In this document: one piece after another, positions 1-8,923 of the stretch
Layout of the letters: every line of letters starts with the position of its first letter
Position numbering within the stretch: position 1 is the stretch's first letter
Assembly: GCA_028281065.1 (NCBI GenBank)
Contig: JANQKN010000050.1
Span: 1 to 47,636 of the forward strand
Origin: Flavobacteriaceae bacterium
Lineage (GTDB): Bacteria > Bacteroidota > Bacteroidia > Flavobacteriales > Flavobacteriaceae
Reading direction: 5' to 3'
Length of the DNA stretch: 47,636 nucleotides
Notes under the pieces: generated by a model
The model's database searches: none
Seen by the model: the letters and a program-made list of their open reading frames with translations, nothing else
What the model was told of the DNA's origin: nothing
Program-made: the position numbers and the translations under genes

Positions 1-332
1 TCTTTAATAACGGTTCGGCGTATTTGCCGTGAGCGCCACTCCTTAAGTAGTTTTATTCCCCCGATTTTGTTTTGGGTGCTAGCGTGTATGTTTTTAAAAG
101 AGCTTTTAATGAAAGAATGCAAATGGTTTTTAACCGCTAGTTGAATGTCTCCCTGTGTATGTTTACTTACATACTGAAACCAATTGGAAAATGGAGGCTT
201 GGGATGAGGCCTTCCGGGGTTGAAAGGCTCATGCACATATCGAATCTTGGGAGAGGCGCTGATGATCTTACCTACCCAAGTTGAGCCGGATCGGTGCGCG
301 CCTGTTACCAGTATAGGTCTTTTTCTGCTCAT
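1..332 (-). CDS. Sulfotransferase family protein, partial (C-terminus outside window)
   Basis: Start codon ATG at 332-330; the frame stays open to the window edge, giving about 110 residues. The N-terminus carries TGAHRSGSTW at about residues 10-19, the 5'-phosphosulfate binding loop of PAPS-dependent sulfotransferases (usual form PxRSGSTW). The family moves sulfate from PAPS to a hydroxyl or amine on a sugar or lipid. It is the last visible gene of the polysaccharide locus, 23 nt after the acetyltransferase gene, so it probably sulfates the polymer or a precursor. The 3'-phosphate motif lies outside the window and cannot be checked, so the substrate is inference. Confidence 0.75.
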   Translation of the reverse strand, partial: MSRKRPILVTGAHRSGSTWVGKIISASPKIRYVHEPFNPGRPHPKPPFSNWFQYVSKHTQGDIQLAVKNHLHSFIKSSFKNIHASTQNKIGGIKLLKEWRSRQIRRTVIK

Positions 333-355
333 ACGGGGTAATAAACAGGGATAAA

Positions 356-988
356 TTAATCGTATAAGCTTTTGGTTTGGCTAATGTCTTTAAAGAACAA
401 GGGCTTTATTTTTTCCAATTCTTCTTTAGACAGGTCCCACCATTGCAATGTTTCTATTTCCCGAATAATCGCCTCATCGAATCTTTTCTTCAGTTCCTTG
501 GCAGGCACACCACCTACAACACTGTAAGGTGCAACGTCCTTGGTTACGACACTACCGCTGGCAATAATGGCTCCATTGCCAATGGTAACCCCGCCTACAA
601 CAATCGCATTGTGCCCTATCCATACATCGTGACCAATCACTGTTTTCTTCACTTCTTTTAGTTGTGAAAGAGATCCATCGAAAAGATTTTTATTGATGTA
701 GGTAGATAGATAATTTACAGGATGGTTAGTGGTATGTATGGCCACATCGGCGCCCAATTGGCAGTATTTTCCAATTTCGATATTCCCATGCAAAAAGTTG
801 TTGTAGCCAAGGGTTGTGGCGTATCCCAATTTTATGTTCCCAGAAAAATTACAGCGATCGGGAACCTTGTTGGCGCCTTCAAAAGCTACATTTTGCAAGC
901 CTCTTGAAAACCCAGAGAGACTCACCTTATCGGTCTTTTGGGGTGTGTTTAAAAAATAGTAGAGTACTTTTCTTATAAATCCGCGCAT
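356..988 (-). CDS. Left-handed beta-helix acyltransferase (CatB/XAT-like, probable sugar O- or N-acetyltransferase)
   Basis: A 210-residue protein with hexapeptide-repeat character, for example the IGxxVWIGxxAIVxGGVTIGxGAIIASGSVV stretch at about 117-147, followed by APYSVVGGVPAK, a hallmark of the CatB/xenobiotic acetyltransferase branch. The likely catalytic His sits in the HTTNHP segment near residue 86. Such enzymes use acetyl-CoA to acetylate sugars in capsule loci; the antibiotic-modifying members look alike, but the context argues for a polysaccharide role. It is followed by the partial sulfotransferase and preceded by a 42-nt gap. Confidence 0.8.
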   Translation of the reverse strand: MRGFIRKVLYYFLNTPQKTDKVSLSGFSRGLQNVAFEGANKVPDRCNFSGNIKLGYATTLGYNNFLHGNIEIGKYCQLGADVAIHTTNHPVNYLSTYINKNLFDGSLSQLKEVKKTVIGHDVWIGHNAIVVGGVTIGNGAIIASGSVVTKDVAPYSVVGGVPAKELKKRFDEAIIREIETLQWWDLSKEELEKIKPLFFKDISQTKSLYD

Positions 989-1030
989 AGGGTTGGTTAA
1001 AAAGCGTAGTTAAAAATAGGCCTTTTAGAA

Positions 1031-2044
1031 TTAATAGGTTTTATGCCCTTCGGGAAGCTTTAACCACTTATAAAAAGTAGGACGCATCCATCGGTTCATC
1101 AATATCCTTTTTACCACAAACGATTTAAAACCATATGACAACGATCCTCTTTTGGGAGGGGGAATTTTACCCAGGGCATCATTTTCGTTTAAGGCACCCG
1201 CCTTTACTTCGTACATCCAAGCTTCGGGTTGGTTGCCCATGTGGTAAGCATAATTGCCTGCTGTGGCCAATCGCCAGAACCCAGAGACATCGTTAGGTAC
1301 GTCGATATAATCCTTGTCGGCTTTACTGGAGTATGCCATTTTACTAGAGATATTCGGAGCTTTTTGGAATACTTCCCTCCTAAGGGTAGAAACAAAATGC
1401 CCACAGCCCACCACGGCCGAAAAACCTTTTCGCTGCACAGTCATCTGGTACTTTAACCGCAGTCCATTGGCATACATGCTATCCTCCCTACCAATGCTCT
1501 TGGCAAATTTGAGCATGTCTTCGGGATTGCAAATACTTTGAAATTTTAACTGCCTTTTAAAAAAGGCTCCGTAAATTGTATTTACGGTATGGTTGGCAAA
1601 CATGGTACCGTGAGGAACGGGCGATACCATCCCTGCTTCTGGAAAATGTCTATAGGTTTCCTCTACCGCCTCCATCCAACCTTTCAAAAACAATACGTCG
1701 CCATCGCTTATGGTTACCAAAGCTTCCTGGCTGGATTTTGCTATGGGAATAACGGCATCTATTTTTCCAACATTCGCTTTATAATGCACCAACTGATCGA
1801 TAGCACCTTTGCGGTGCAATTCCTGAAGGTACTCGGTAACCCCCTCACAGCTTCCATTGTTTACAACGGTTAAGAAACTTTGGGAATGACGGGTAGCATT
1901 GCAGGAATCGATACATAGCTTGGTAAAATCCAACCCCTTTTCGAAATAACCTTCCAAGTTGGGCACATAGACAGGAATGATGATGCGGTGGTACGCATCG
2001 CCTTTTATTTCTTTATCCTTTTCGGGATTTCTACCTATACGCAT
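1031..2044 (-). CDS. Family 2-like glycosyltransferase
   Basis: A 337-residue protein. The N-terminal half has the GT-A pattern: strand IIIPVYVP at about 21-28, a VVNNGS turn at 60-65, and a DGD metal-binding motif at 114-116 (ISDGDVLFLKGW). It differs from its GT2 neighbours in the first nucleotide-binding turn, so it belongs to a divergent subgroup. No membrane segment is evident, consistent with a cytoplasmic enzyme adding one sugar of the repeat unit. It starts 2 nt after the next upstream GT2 stops, so the two are probably co-translated. Donor and acceptor are unknown. Confidence 0.7.
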   Translation of the reverse strand: MRIGRNPEKDKEIKGDAYHRIIIPVYVPNLEGYFEKGLDFTKLCIDSCNATRHSQSFLTVVNNGSCEGVTEYLQELHRKGAIDQLVHYKANVGKIDAVIPIAKSSQEALVTISDGDVLFLKGWMEAVEETYRHFPEAGMVSPVPHGTMFANHTVNTIYGAFFKRQLKFQSICNPEDMLKFAKSIGREDSMYANGLRLKYQMTVQRKGFSAVVGCGHFVSTLRREVFQKAPNISSKMAYSSKADKDYIDVPNDVSGFWRLATAGNYAYHMGNQPEAWMYEVKAGALNENDALGKIPPPKRGSLSYGFKSFVVKRILMNRWMRPTFYKWLKLPEGHKTY

Positions 2045-2046
2045 AG

Positions 2047-2913
2047 CTAATTGAAATAGGTCCTTAGACAGTAAAGAGGTTTAAAATACGCATTAAACTT
2101 AGGTATTTTTAAAGACTTTTCGGGATGTGTTTTCTTCCAGTTAAAAACTGCATAGCGAAGTAGGCGCCTAGCAATACGGCGTAAAACCCAAGGGTTTGTC
2201 ACCCCCATTTTCACAAAATTGTCATACATCTTCAGGGCAATTCCCTTGTACAATTCCTTTTGTTGGGAAAGTCTTTCTTCGCTATCGTATACCCTATAAT
2301 AGGCCAAAGGTTCGTTTACGTAGTATATGGAATGCTTATAAAAGAACAGTTGGTAAAAATCCTGATCTTCGCCCGCCTTAATCGTTTCGTCAAACCGTAA
2401 ATCCCTAAGGGCTTCTCTTTTTATCAAAGGTGTTGGGGATTTAATGAGCCATACGCCCAAGGCATTCCAAAAGACACGGCCCGATCGTAGGTGTTCCTTC
2501 CCCTTCGCAGGTCCCAATTGCTTCCCAGTTTCTCTTCCTTCCTCGTCCACGACCAAGCAGGCACAATGCACCAACATCGCTTCTGGCTCCCTTTGGAAGG
2601 CTTCCAATTGGTGTTCTATTTTGTTGGGAGCCCAAAAATCGTCATCATCCAAAAAAGCAATGAAATCCCCTTGGGCATGGTCTATTCCATAGTTTCGGGC
2701 AGATGAGATCCCGCCATTGGTTTTATGATGGTAAGTACAGTTGGAAAAACGCCCGCACAGTTCCTTGGCATAGGGCGTTTTGGAACCATCGTCCACCACC
2801 AAAATTTCGATGTGCGAATAGTTTTGCTTGGCTACACTTTCCAATGCCTGAAGCAAATAGGCCTCTCTGTTGTAGGTAGGAATAATAACACTTACCAAAG
2901 GATTCGCCTTCAT
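2047..2913 (-). CDS. Family 2 glycosyltransferase
   Basis: A 288-residue GT-A enzyme. VSVIIPTYNRE opens the fold at residues 7-17, VVDDGS lies at 39-44 and the DXD region FLDDDDFW at about 87-94. The later GEDQDF segment is the usual ED catalytic-base region of this family. The basic C-terminal part (RRIARRLLRY) may touch membrane. It lies 6 nt after the preceding GT2 gene in the same operon. It probably transfers one sugar to a lipid-linked oligosaccharide; linkage cannot be read from sequence. Confidence 0.85.
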   Translation of the reverse strand: MKANPLVSVIIPTYNREAYLLQALESVAKQNYSHIEILVVDDGSKTPYAKELCGRFSNCTYHHKTNGGISSARNYGIDHAQGDFIAFLDDDDFWAPNKIEHQLEAFQREPEAMLVHCACLVVDEEGRETGKQLGPAKGKEHLRSGRVFWNALGVWLIKSPTPLIKREALRDLRFDETIKAGEDQDFYQLFFYKHSIYYVNEPLAYYRVYDSEERLSQQKELYKGIALKMYDNFVKMGVTNPWVLRRIARRLLRYAVFNWKKTHPEKSLKIPKFNAYFKPLYCLRTYFN

Positions 2914-2919
2914 ACCGTG

Positions 2920-3696
2920 CTATTTAAAAAGCTTGTTTTTTATGCGTTTCCATAAACCTTTGGGAGTTTCTTTTTGCAAACGGGAAATCTCCTTGTAAGC
3001 TTCATGGAGTGACTTCATGTCTTCGTAATAGATCCCATAGAACTCCCTGTGAAGACGTTCATCCTCTTCCTGTTTTTTAGCATGGAATTCGGGGGAATTA
3101 CTGGCTCCGCTTAAATCGAACAAAGCCAAGGGATACTTTATGTGTTTGAAGGTAATTTCCCCGCTCACCAAACATTTCAGGTAAAAAGCCCTGTCTGCCG
3201 ATATCCTATAGGTTTCATCATAGTTCCCCATACGCTCAAATACACTTTTGTGAAAAAGCGTACTCTGGTGGGGCAATGACGTTTTCATGAAATAGTAAGG
3301 GGTCACAGTATCGGTAAAGACCTTTTCCCCTTTTTTGTATTTGTAGTCACCATAGACGATATCACCTTCAAAATCATTATGCGTTATGAACTCTTCCAAA
3401 GCCTTTGGAGTGTAAAAGGTATCACCACTATTCATAAAGAGAAGGTAATCCCCCGTAGCGTTTTTTATTCCTTTGTTTTGAGCATTGTAGATCCCTTTGT
3501 CGGGTTCGCTCACTCCGTAGTGAATGTACTCGGTTTCTGCTTCCATGTATTCCTTGCTACCATCGTTGGACGCTCCGTCGATCACTAAAAATTCGTAATT
3601 GGAATAGGTCTGTTCCTTAACGGAAGCAATGGTGGCTTTTAACCCTTCCAGGTTATTGTAATTAATGGTTATGATGGAAACCTTGGGTGTGCTCAT
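2920..3696 (-). CDS. Family 2 glycosyltransferase (WcaA/PGL-type)
   Basis: The start chosen is ATG at 3696-3694. It overlaps the fcl stop by 4 nt (ATGA), the usual coupled arrangement; an in-frame TTG at 3714 would add six residues. The 258-residue protein begins with VSIITINYNN, has VIDGASNDGS near 39-48 and a metal-binding MNSGD motif in the DXD position near 88-92. The KGIYNAQNKGIKNATGDY segment is typical of GT2 enzymes placed beside GDP-fucose genes in colanic-acid-like clusters. A fucosyltransferase role is therefore plausible from its position next to gmd and fcl, but this is inference. Confidence 0.82.
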   Translation of the reverse strand: MSTPKVSIITINYNNLEGLKATIASVKEQTYSNYEFLVIDGASNDGSKEYMEAETEYIHYGVSEPDKGIYNAQNKGIKNATGDYLLFMNSGDTFYTPKALEEFITHNDFEGDIVYGDYKYKKGEKVFTDTVTPYYFMKTSLPHQSTLFHKSVFERMGNYDETYRISADRAFYLKCLVSGEITFKHIKYPLALFDLSGASNSPEFHAKKQEEDERLHREFYGIYYEDMKSLHEAYKEISRLQKETPKGLWKRIKNKLFK

Positions 3697-4775
3697 GCTT
3701 CTGAAAGGTACCAATTATACATACGTTCTATCCCTTCTTGCAAAGATATCTTAGCGGTCCAACCCATTTGTCCAATCTTTGAAACGTCCGTCACTTTTCT
3801 GAAGGTACCATCGGGCTTGTCTGTATTAAAATAGAATTCGCCCTCGAAACCAATCTCTATTTTTATGAGCTGAGCTAAATCGGCAATGCTAACATCGTTG
3901 CCTGTTCCTATGTTTACGTGGGTGTTACGTACTTCCGATGCACTTTCCTTTTGGGGTGCTTCGTAGGCTTTCATGAGGAACAAACAGGCTTCGGCCATAT
4001 CTTCTACCCATAAGAATTCACGCATGGGTTTTCCGGAGCCCCAGATTTCTACCCAAACCTTTCCGTCTCGCTTAGAAACACCAAAGGATTTGAGGGTCTT
4101 TAAAATTTCATCTTTGTTTGAGTTTCCATCGACATCGCCTATGGGAAGACGGTTAAAGTCCTTTCTAACACCCTCCCAATCGTCGTTTTCCAACAACCTA
4201 CCCAAATGAATCTTACGCATGAGTGCAGGTAGCACGTGGGCTTTTTCCAAATCGAAATTATCGTTGGCGCCATACAGATTGGTAGGCATGGCCGAAATAT
4301 AGTTGGTACCGTATTGCAGATTATAGCTTTCGCAGAGCTTTATTCCCGCAATCTTGGCAATGGCATAGGGTTCGTTGGTATACTCCAACACATCGGTGAG
4401 CAAATAGTCTTCCTTAATGGGTTGTTGGGCCTGCTTGGGATAAATACAGGTGCTGCCCAAAAACAATAGCTTCTTTACCCCTTGAAGATAACTGTGATGT
4501 ACCACGTTGTTCTGTATCATCAAATTATCATACAGGAACTCTGCTCTGTAGGTGTTGTTGGCTTGGATCCCCCCTACTTTGGCAGCAGCCATAAAAACGT
4601 ATTCGGGTTGTTCTTCAGCAAAAAAATTGGAAACTTGTTGATTGTCGCGAAGATCCAATTCACTACTCGTCCTGAGCAACAAATTGTCGTAGCCTTCTTT
4701 TTTCAACAAGCGAACAATGGCACTTCCTACCAGGCCTTTATGCCCTGCTACATATATCTTGGCGTCTTTGTTCAT
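3693..4775 (-). CDS. fcl: GDP-L-fucose synthase
   Basis: A 360-residue extended SDR enzyme that converts GDP-4-keto-6-deoxymannose to GDP-L-fucose by epimerisation and NADPH reduction. Visible are the Rossmann motif VAGHKGLVGSAI at about 9-20, the LGSTCIYP segment with the catalytic Ser, and the YxxxK pair in YAIAKIAG. EIWGSGKPMREFLWVEDMA is diagnostic of the family. It is longer than the 321-residue E. coli enzyme because of an insert between the KIHLGR helix and WGSGKPMREF, which is common in Bacteroidota as I remember it. It lies 3 nt downstream of gmd and completes the GDP-fucose pathway. Confidence 0.95.
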   Translation of the reverse strand: MNKDAKIYVAGHKGLVGSAIVRLLKKEGYDNLLLRTSSELDLRDNQQVSNFFAEEQPEYVFMAAAKVGGIQANNTYRAEFLYDNLMIQNNVVHHSYLQGVKKLLFLGSTCIYPKQAQQPIKEDYLLTDVLEYTNEPYAIAKIAGIKLCESYNLQYGTNYISAMPTNLYGANDNFDLEKAHVLPALMRKIHLGRLLENDDWEGVRKDFNRLPIGDVDGNSNKDEILKTLKSFGVSKRDGKVWVEIWGSGKPMREFLWVEDMAEACLFLMKAYEAPQKESASEVRNTHVNIGTGNDVSIADLAQLIKIEIGFEGEFYFNTDKPDGTFRKVTDVSKIGQMGWTAKISLQEGIERMYNWYLSEA

Positions 4776-4778
4776 CTA

Positions 4779-5891
4779 TTATTCGAAATAATTGGAAGTA
4801 TTAAACCCACCTTCTTTTAGGTATTGTTCTTTCTTCATAAGATTTAGATCACTATCCATCATTTCCTCTACCAAGCTTTCTAATTCGTATTTAGGGACCC
4901 ATCCCAGCTTCTCTTTTGCCTTGGTAGCATCTCCAATGAGCATGTCTACTTCGGTAGGTCTAAAATAACCAGGGTCTATTTCCAACACCAATTTTCCTTC
5001 GGGAAGTGGGTAGCGTTCGTAGTTGGCTTCGGCTACGTATGCTTTTTCATCCGCTCCCGTTCCTTCAAAACGCAGCGTTACCCCAATGTGGGAAAACGCC
5101 ATGATGACAAAGTCACGAACCGTGGTGGTTTTTCCTGTGGCGATGACCCAATCTTCGGGTTCGTCGGCCTGAAGGATCATCCACATCATTCGTACATAAT
5201 CCTTAGCATGTCCCCAATCGCGTTGGGCATCCAAATTCCCAATATAGAGACGATCCTGAAGCCCAAGGGCAATCTTGGCAGTAGCCCGTGTAATCTTACG
5301 TGTTACGAAAGTTTCTCCCCGAATGGGCGATTCGTGATTAAACAAAATGCCGTTGCAGGCAAAAATGCCATAGGCTTCCCTATAATTTACCGTAGCCCAA
5401 TAGGCATAGAGTTTGGCGACCCCATAAGGACTCCTTGGATAAAAGGGCGTGGTTTCGGTCTGGGGGATTTCCTGGACCTTTCCATACAATTCCGAAGTGG
5501 AGGCTTGATATACTTTTGTCTTCTCTTCTAGCCCTAAAAACCGAACAGCTTCCAAAATCCGTAAGGCACCCAATCCGTCGGCATTGGCTGTGTATTCGGG
5601 AATCTGAAAAGAAACCCCAACATGGCTCATTGCAGCCAGATTGTATATCTCGTCAGGCTTTATTTCGTTAATGATTCGGATTAGGTTAGTGCTGTCCGTC
5701 ATGTCGCCATAATGCAAAATAAAATTGCGATCAGATACATGGGGATCTTGGTATAGATGGTCGATACGGTCGGTATTAAACGAGGAGGCTCTTCTTTTTA
5801 AACCGTGGACCTCGTACCCCTTTTTTAAGAGGAACTCACTTAGGTAAGCTCCATCTTGACCCGTAACTCCTGTAATAAATGCTACTTTCAT
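4779..5891 (-). CDS. gmd: GDP-mannose 4,6-dehydratase
   Basis: A 370-residue short-chain dehydrogenase/reductase that makes GDP-4-keto-6-deoxy-D-mannose from GDP-mannose. It starts with [20 protein letters not shown], the NADP-binding loop characteristic of Gmd, followed by [13 protein letters not shown], which contacts the cofactor. The catalytic region shows [11 protein letters not shown] and [10 protein letters not shown] (Tyr-x3-Lys), and [16 protein letters not shown] binds GDP. Length matches the usual 370-375 residues. Together with fcl it supplies GDP-L-fucose for the polysaccharide. Confidence 0.96.
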   Translation of the reverse strand: MKVAFITGVTGQDGAYLSEFLLKKGYEVHGLKRRASSFNTDRIDHLYQDPHVSDRNFILHYGDMTDSTNLIRIINEIKPDEIYNLAAMSHVGVSFQIPEYTANADGLGALRILEAVRFLGLEEKTKVYQASTSELYGKVQEIPQTETTPFYPRSPYGVAKLYAYWATVNYREAYGIFACNGILFNHESPIRGETFVTRKITRATAKIALGLQDRLYIGNLDAQRDWGHAKDYVRMMWMILQADEPEDWVIATGKTTTVRDFVIMAFSHIGVTLRFEGTGADEKAYVAEANYERYPLPEGKLVLEIDPGYFRPTEVDMLIGDATKAKEKLGWVPKYELESLVEEMMDSDLNLMKKEQYLKEGGFNTSNYFE

Positions 5892-5912
5892 AGTTGGTTG
5901 TTCGTTTCGGAA

Positions 5913-7133
5913 CTAAGGCTTCCATACTTCTGTATACAAAGCTTTATAACTTTCTGTCTGTATTTCTGGGCTAAACCGTTCTTCTGCATAATGCCTAATC
6001 TTTTGGGGGCTAAAGCCTTCTTGGGTATCGAAAAACGACGTTATAGCCTCTGCCAAAGACTTGCCCGATAGTTCGTTGGCCAACACGCCATTAAAGCCTG
6101 TTGTTATATGCTCTTTCATTCCACCATTTGCAAAACAGATAACGGGGGTTCCCGTTGCCATTGCTTCCAGCATGGTGTTGGGCAGATTATCTTCCCTACT
6201 GGGTAAAATACAAGCGTTTGCCGTGGCAAAGCAGGCGGCAATCTCCTGCGGTTCCGATTTAAAACCCAAAGGTATGACTTTTACGGCTTCGTTGGGAACT
6301 TCCACTTCGCCTTTTCCCAGTGTAAGTAATGTAAGCGGAAAGGTAATGCTCGATAAGGCTTCCAAGAGGAGATCGAATCCCTTTCTGTCTATATGAAGTG
6401 ATCCTGCCGCAAAAAGCAATACTTTCTCATTGGGAGCTATTTGTAAATCTTCCCGAAGGGAATGAACTGTTGGACTAAAGACCTCCAAATCGATACTGTT
6501 GGGAATAACCTTTTTATGCGAAAAGCCAGAAAATACATTACTGGCCTCTGCTAAATCCAAAAGCCATTGGGAAGGGCTTGCCAAAGCACCTGCGGTACAT
6601 TGGGATATGGCCTTTTGCTTATACTCAAGTATGTTTTGATCCAGTGTGTTGGTTATGTTATTCTTTTCCCGATCCCCGTTATAGTGAAACAGTCCCATAA
6701 AAGGGTTCATATCGTGTAGGGTCCAAACCACTGGTTTTTTATAGACTGAAAAAAATCGTTCGTAATCCAAAATACTGGTGACCATGTGTAGATTGACCAG
6801 ATCGCCTTCTTTTAAGAAAGGGTGTGACTCCAGCTCTTTTGTACTGAAAGGAAGTGACAACATTTCATAAGAAAGATTGGGTTCCATCCCTGCAATTGTT
6901 TTTTGAATCCTGTCTTTATCTGAAGGGGATATTTTTCGTCCCAGTCTGGAAAGTACGGAGGCACGTTTGTGGGCAAAGAAATCATCTTCCACTGTATTTC
7001 CTTCAAAATCGATGGAAAGGTCTTTGGACAAAAACGCACTGGAAACCCCAGCCTTCCGTAAAGCCCTATGCAATCGTAAGGCAGCAATTCCTGCTCCACC
7101 CCTACTGGACGTTGTAACTTGGACTACCTTCAT
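5913..7133 (-). CDS. Family 4 glycosyltransferase
   Basis: A 406-residue GT-B enzyme. The N-terminal domain has a glycine-rich loop (TTSSRGGAGIAALRLHRALRKAG without a break in the family pattern), and the C-terminal domain has PSREDNLPNTMLEAMATG with the EX7E-type pair that contacts the nucleotide sugar, at about residues 312-330. It overlaps the GT32 gene by 4 nt (ATGA), so the two are coupled. Predicted cytoplasmic retaining transferase in repeat-unit assembly; the WTLHDMNPFMGLFHY segment is typical of Bacteroidota capsule GT4 members. Confidence 0.88.
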   Translation of the reverse strand: MKVVQVTTSSRGGAGIAALRLHRALRKAGVSSAFLSKDLSIDFEGNTVEDDFFAHKRASVLSRLGRKISPSDKDRIQKTIAGMEPNLSYEMLSLPFSTKELESHPFLKEGDLVNLHMVTSILDYERFFSVYKKPVVWTLHDMNPFMGLFHYNGDREKNNITNTLDQNILEYKQKAISQCTAGALASPSQWLLDLAEASNVFSGFSHKKVIPNSIDLEVFSPTVHSLREDLQIAPNEKVLLFAAGSLHIDRKGFDLLLEALSSITFPLTLLTLGKGEVEVPNEAVKVIPLGFKSEPQEIAACFATANACILPSREDNLPNTMLEAMATGTPVICFANGGMKEHITTGFNGVLANELSGKSLAEAITSFFDTQEGFSPQKIRHYAEERFSPEIQTESYKALYTEVWKP

Positions 7134-7882
7134 GCTTTTTTTCCAATCAATTTATGGTACAACTTACGCGAAAATTCCTTGGCATACCGCTTAAAATACT
7201 TTTTTGGATAGCCATAAAACAAATAATCATTAAAAACGGTAGAAAGGTTTTTAATGAGGTCTTTTTTGTTGAGTTCTTTTTTGGGTTTCCACGAATGATC
7301 CCATAGGTGTACGGAATAACTCTTCTCCGTAATAAAGGGTTTATAAGGATTTGCCCTTTCCATATATGGAAAGGGATAGAAATATTCCACATCCATAATG
7401 AGTTCCCCTTCTTGCAAGGGGTCTTCGGTAAGGATAGGTGTAAAGGTAAAGGTGATTACAGGCAGGGAAAATTGATTGAAGTAGGTACTATCGTAAAAAT
7501 CCTTCATTTTTTGTACCAAACGGGTTCCTTTTTGAGCTGCAAAAAACGCAAAATTAACCCTTCCCTTTTCTTCTTCGCCGATCACAAATTTGTTGGATAA
7601 CAAGTCGTCTATGGGTTTTACCAAGAGCATATCGGTATCCATATACACCCCCCCTTCTTCTAGCAGAACCGAAGTCCTTACAAAGTCCGAAACAAAGGCG
7701 TAGTACTTCTTCCTGAGGGCATTTTTGTAAAAAGGGTGTTGGGTATCGAAAAAATTGGTTTCGTTCCATTCCTTAATCTCAAAGTCTGGACAATAGCGCT
7801 TCCAAGATTCCAGGCATTGCTGAAACAACTTGGGCTTCTCCCCACCTCCAAACCAACAGTAATGGATCTTTTTTGGAATCAT
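7130..7882 (-). CDS. GT32-type (DXD) capsular glycosyltransferase
   Basis: A 250-residue protein opening with IPKKIHYCWFGGGEKP, the signature of the DXD-sugar-transferase (Gly_transf_sug, GT32) family. GGVYMDTDMLLVKPID near residues 77-92 holds the DTD metal-binding motif. The VSDFVRTSVLLEEGG helix before it is also typical. Members in capsule loci transfer Gal, GalNAc, Man or Glc from nucleotide donors. The C-terminal 60 residues are strongly basic, which suggests membrane-surface contact. It lies 7 nt after the GT2 at 7890-8801. Confidence 0.85.
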   Translation of the reverse strand: MIPKKIHYCWFGGGEKPKLFQQCLESWKRYCPDFEIKEWNETNFFDTQHPFYKNALRKKYYAFVSDFVRTSVLLEEGGVYMDTDMLLVKPIDDLLSNKFVIGEEEKGRVNFAFFAAQKGTRLVQKMKDFYDSTYFNQFSLPVITFTFTPILTEDPLQEGELIMDVEYFYPFPYMERANPYKPFITEKSYSVHLWDHSWKPKKELNKKDLIKNLSTVFNDYLFYGYPKKYFKRYAKEFSRKLYHKLIGKKA

Positions 7883-7889
7883 ATACCCC

Positions 7890-8801
7890 TTATCGTTTCT
7901 TTAATCGTTTAATATAAGCTTTATAGAAAGGTTTTCGGAATGAAGCTGGCAACCCTGTAGTATGGTACTTCATATTGAGCAGTTTCCCTTCACGGAACAT
8001 CTCGTCTATCCAATGATCGATCAACCAATCGTAGGACGGGGAATATACAGTGGTTTCCTCCAAGGCTTCGTGTATCTCCTTTATAACACTGGCATTTTCC
8101 CGTAAGCGTTGTAGTGAAGATGATTTCCTGTTCCGTATGGCCGATTTTTTGTGTATCCGTATATAGTTCATGGGTGTAGCACAAAAGGCTACCTTCCCTT
8201 TCATAAACAATTGTGCCCAAAACCACCAATCGCCACAATAACGATAGGATATGGGAAACCACGACAGATCGATATTTTCTTTACGGATAAGGGCAGAGCT
8301 TACGTTCATAACTGGACAGCGGTATTTGCCGTAAAAATTCAACAATTCCTTTCCATTCTTGCTGTAATCTACTTCCCAAAAGGAAGTCCCAAAACTATCC
8401 CACCAAGGGTTCAATATTTCCCTTTCGCCCGAAGCATTGTAGCTTTTGCAATGCGCCAATACAACTTGGGGATCTTCCATCTTCGGCACCAAACGCTCCA
8501 AAAACCGATCATCGGCCCAATCGTCGCTTTCGGCAATCCAAACATAAGGAGCTTCTGCCATTTCCAAGGCTTGCTTCCAGAGACCAAAGGGGCTCCCGGA
8601 ATTGGTTGAATTCAGTACAATTTGCGATACCTTTTCATGCTCACGATAAGTTTCCAAAACAGAAGTGCTATCATCTGTAGAAGCATCATCCAACAGCAAC
8701 ACTTCGAAATCCTGAAATGTTTGCGCCAACACACTTTCTATGCGTTTTTGCAGAAAAGGTGCGTGGTTATAATTTGGAATGATTACGGATACTAATGGCA
8801 C
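7890..8801 (-). CDS. Family 2 glycosyltransferase
   Basis: A 303-residue GT-A enzyme with VSVIIPNYNHAPFL at 4-17, LLLDDASTDDS at about 36-46 and the metal-binding ESDDW segment near 94-98. The CGDWWFWAQL segment takes the place of the usual ED region. It is the first gene of the left part of the minus-strand run, and the 122-bp gap to the divergent plus-strand sulfotransferase breaks the otherwise tight operon. Its own promoter is probably in that gap, although I could not pick a clear minus-strand -7 box. Confidence 0.83.
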   Translation of the reverse strand: MPLVSVIIPNYNHAPFLQKRIESVLAQTFQDFEVLLLDDASTDDSTSVLETYREHEKVSQIVLNSTNSGSPFGLWKQALEMAEAPYVWIAESDDWADDRFLERLVPKMEDPQVVLAHCKSYNASGEREILNPWWDSFGTSFWEVDYSKNGKELLNFYGKYRCPVMNVSSALIRKENIDLSWFPISYRYCGDWWFWAQLFMKGKVAFCATPMNYIRIHKKSAIRNRKSSSLQRLRENASVIKEIHEALEETTVYSPSYDWLIDHWIDEMFREGKLLNMKYHTTGLPASFRKPFYKAYIKRLKKR

Positions 8802-8908
8802 TCGTGTAGCAATAAATTGGGTGGTTTTAAAACTTGCCTAAAGATAGGTTTAAAAATGTAAAGCCAACGGAATGCTTTGCTATATTACTTTCGGAAACCA
8901 ATAAATAG

Positions 8909-8916
8909 TACCTTTG
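8909..8916 (+). promoter_or_regulatory. Bacteroidota -7 promoter box TACCTTTG
   Basis: Exact match to TAnnTTTG, 7 nt upstream of the ATG of the plus-strand sulfotransferase. A start site the usual few bases downstream would give a leaderless or near-leaderless transcript. No good TTG -33 element is visible at the preferred spacing. Confidence 0.5.
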
Positions 8917-8923
8917 CCCGCGT

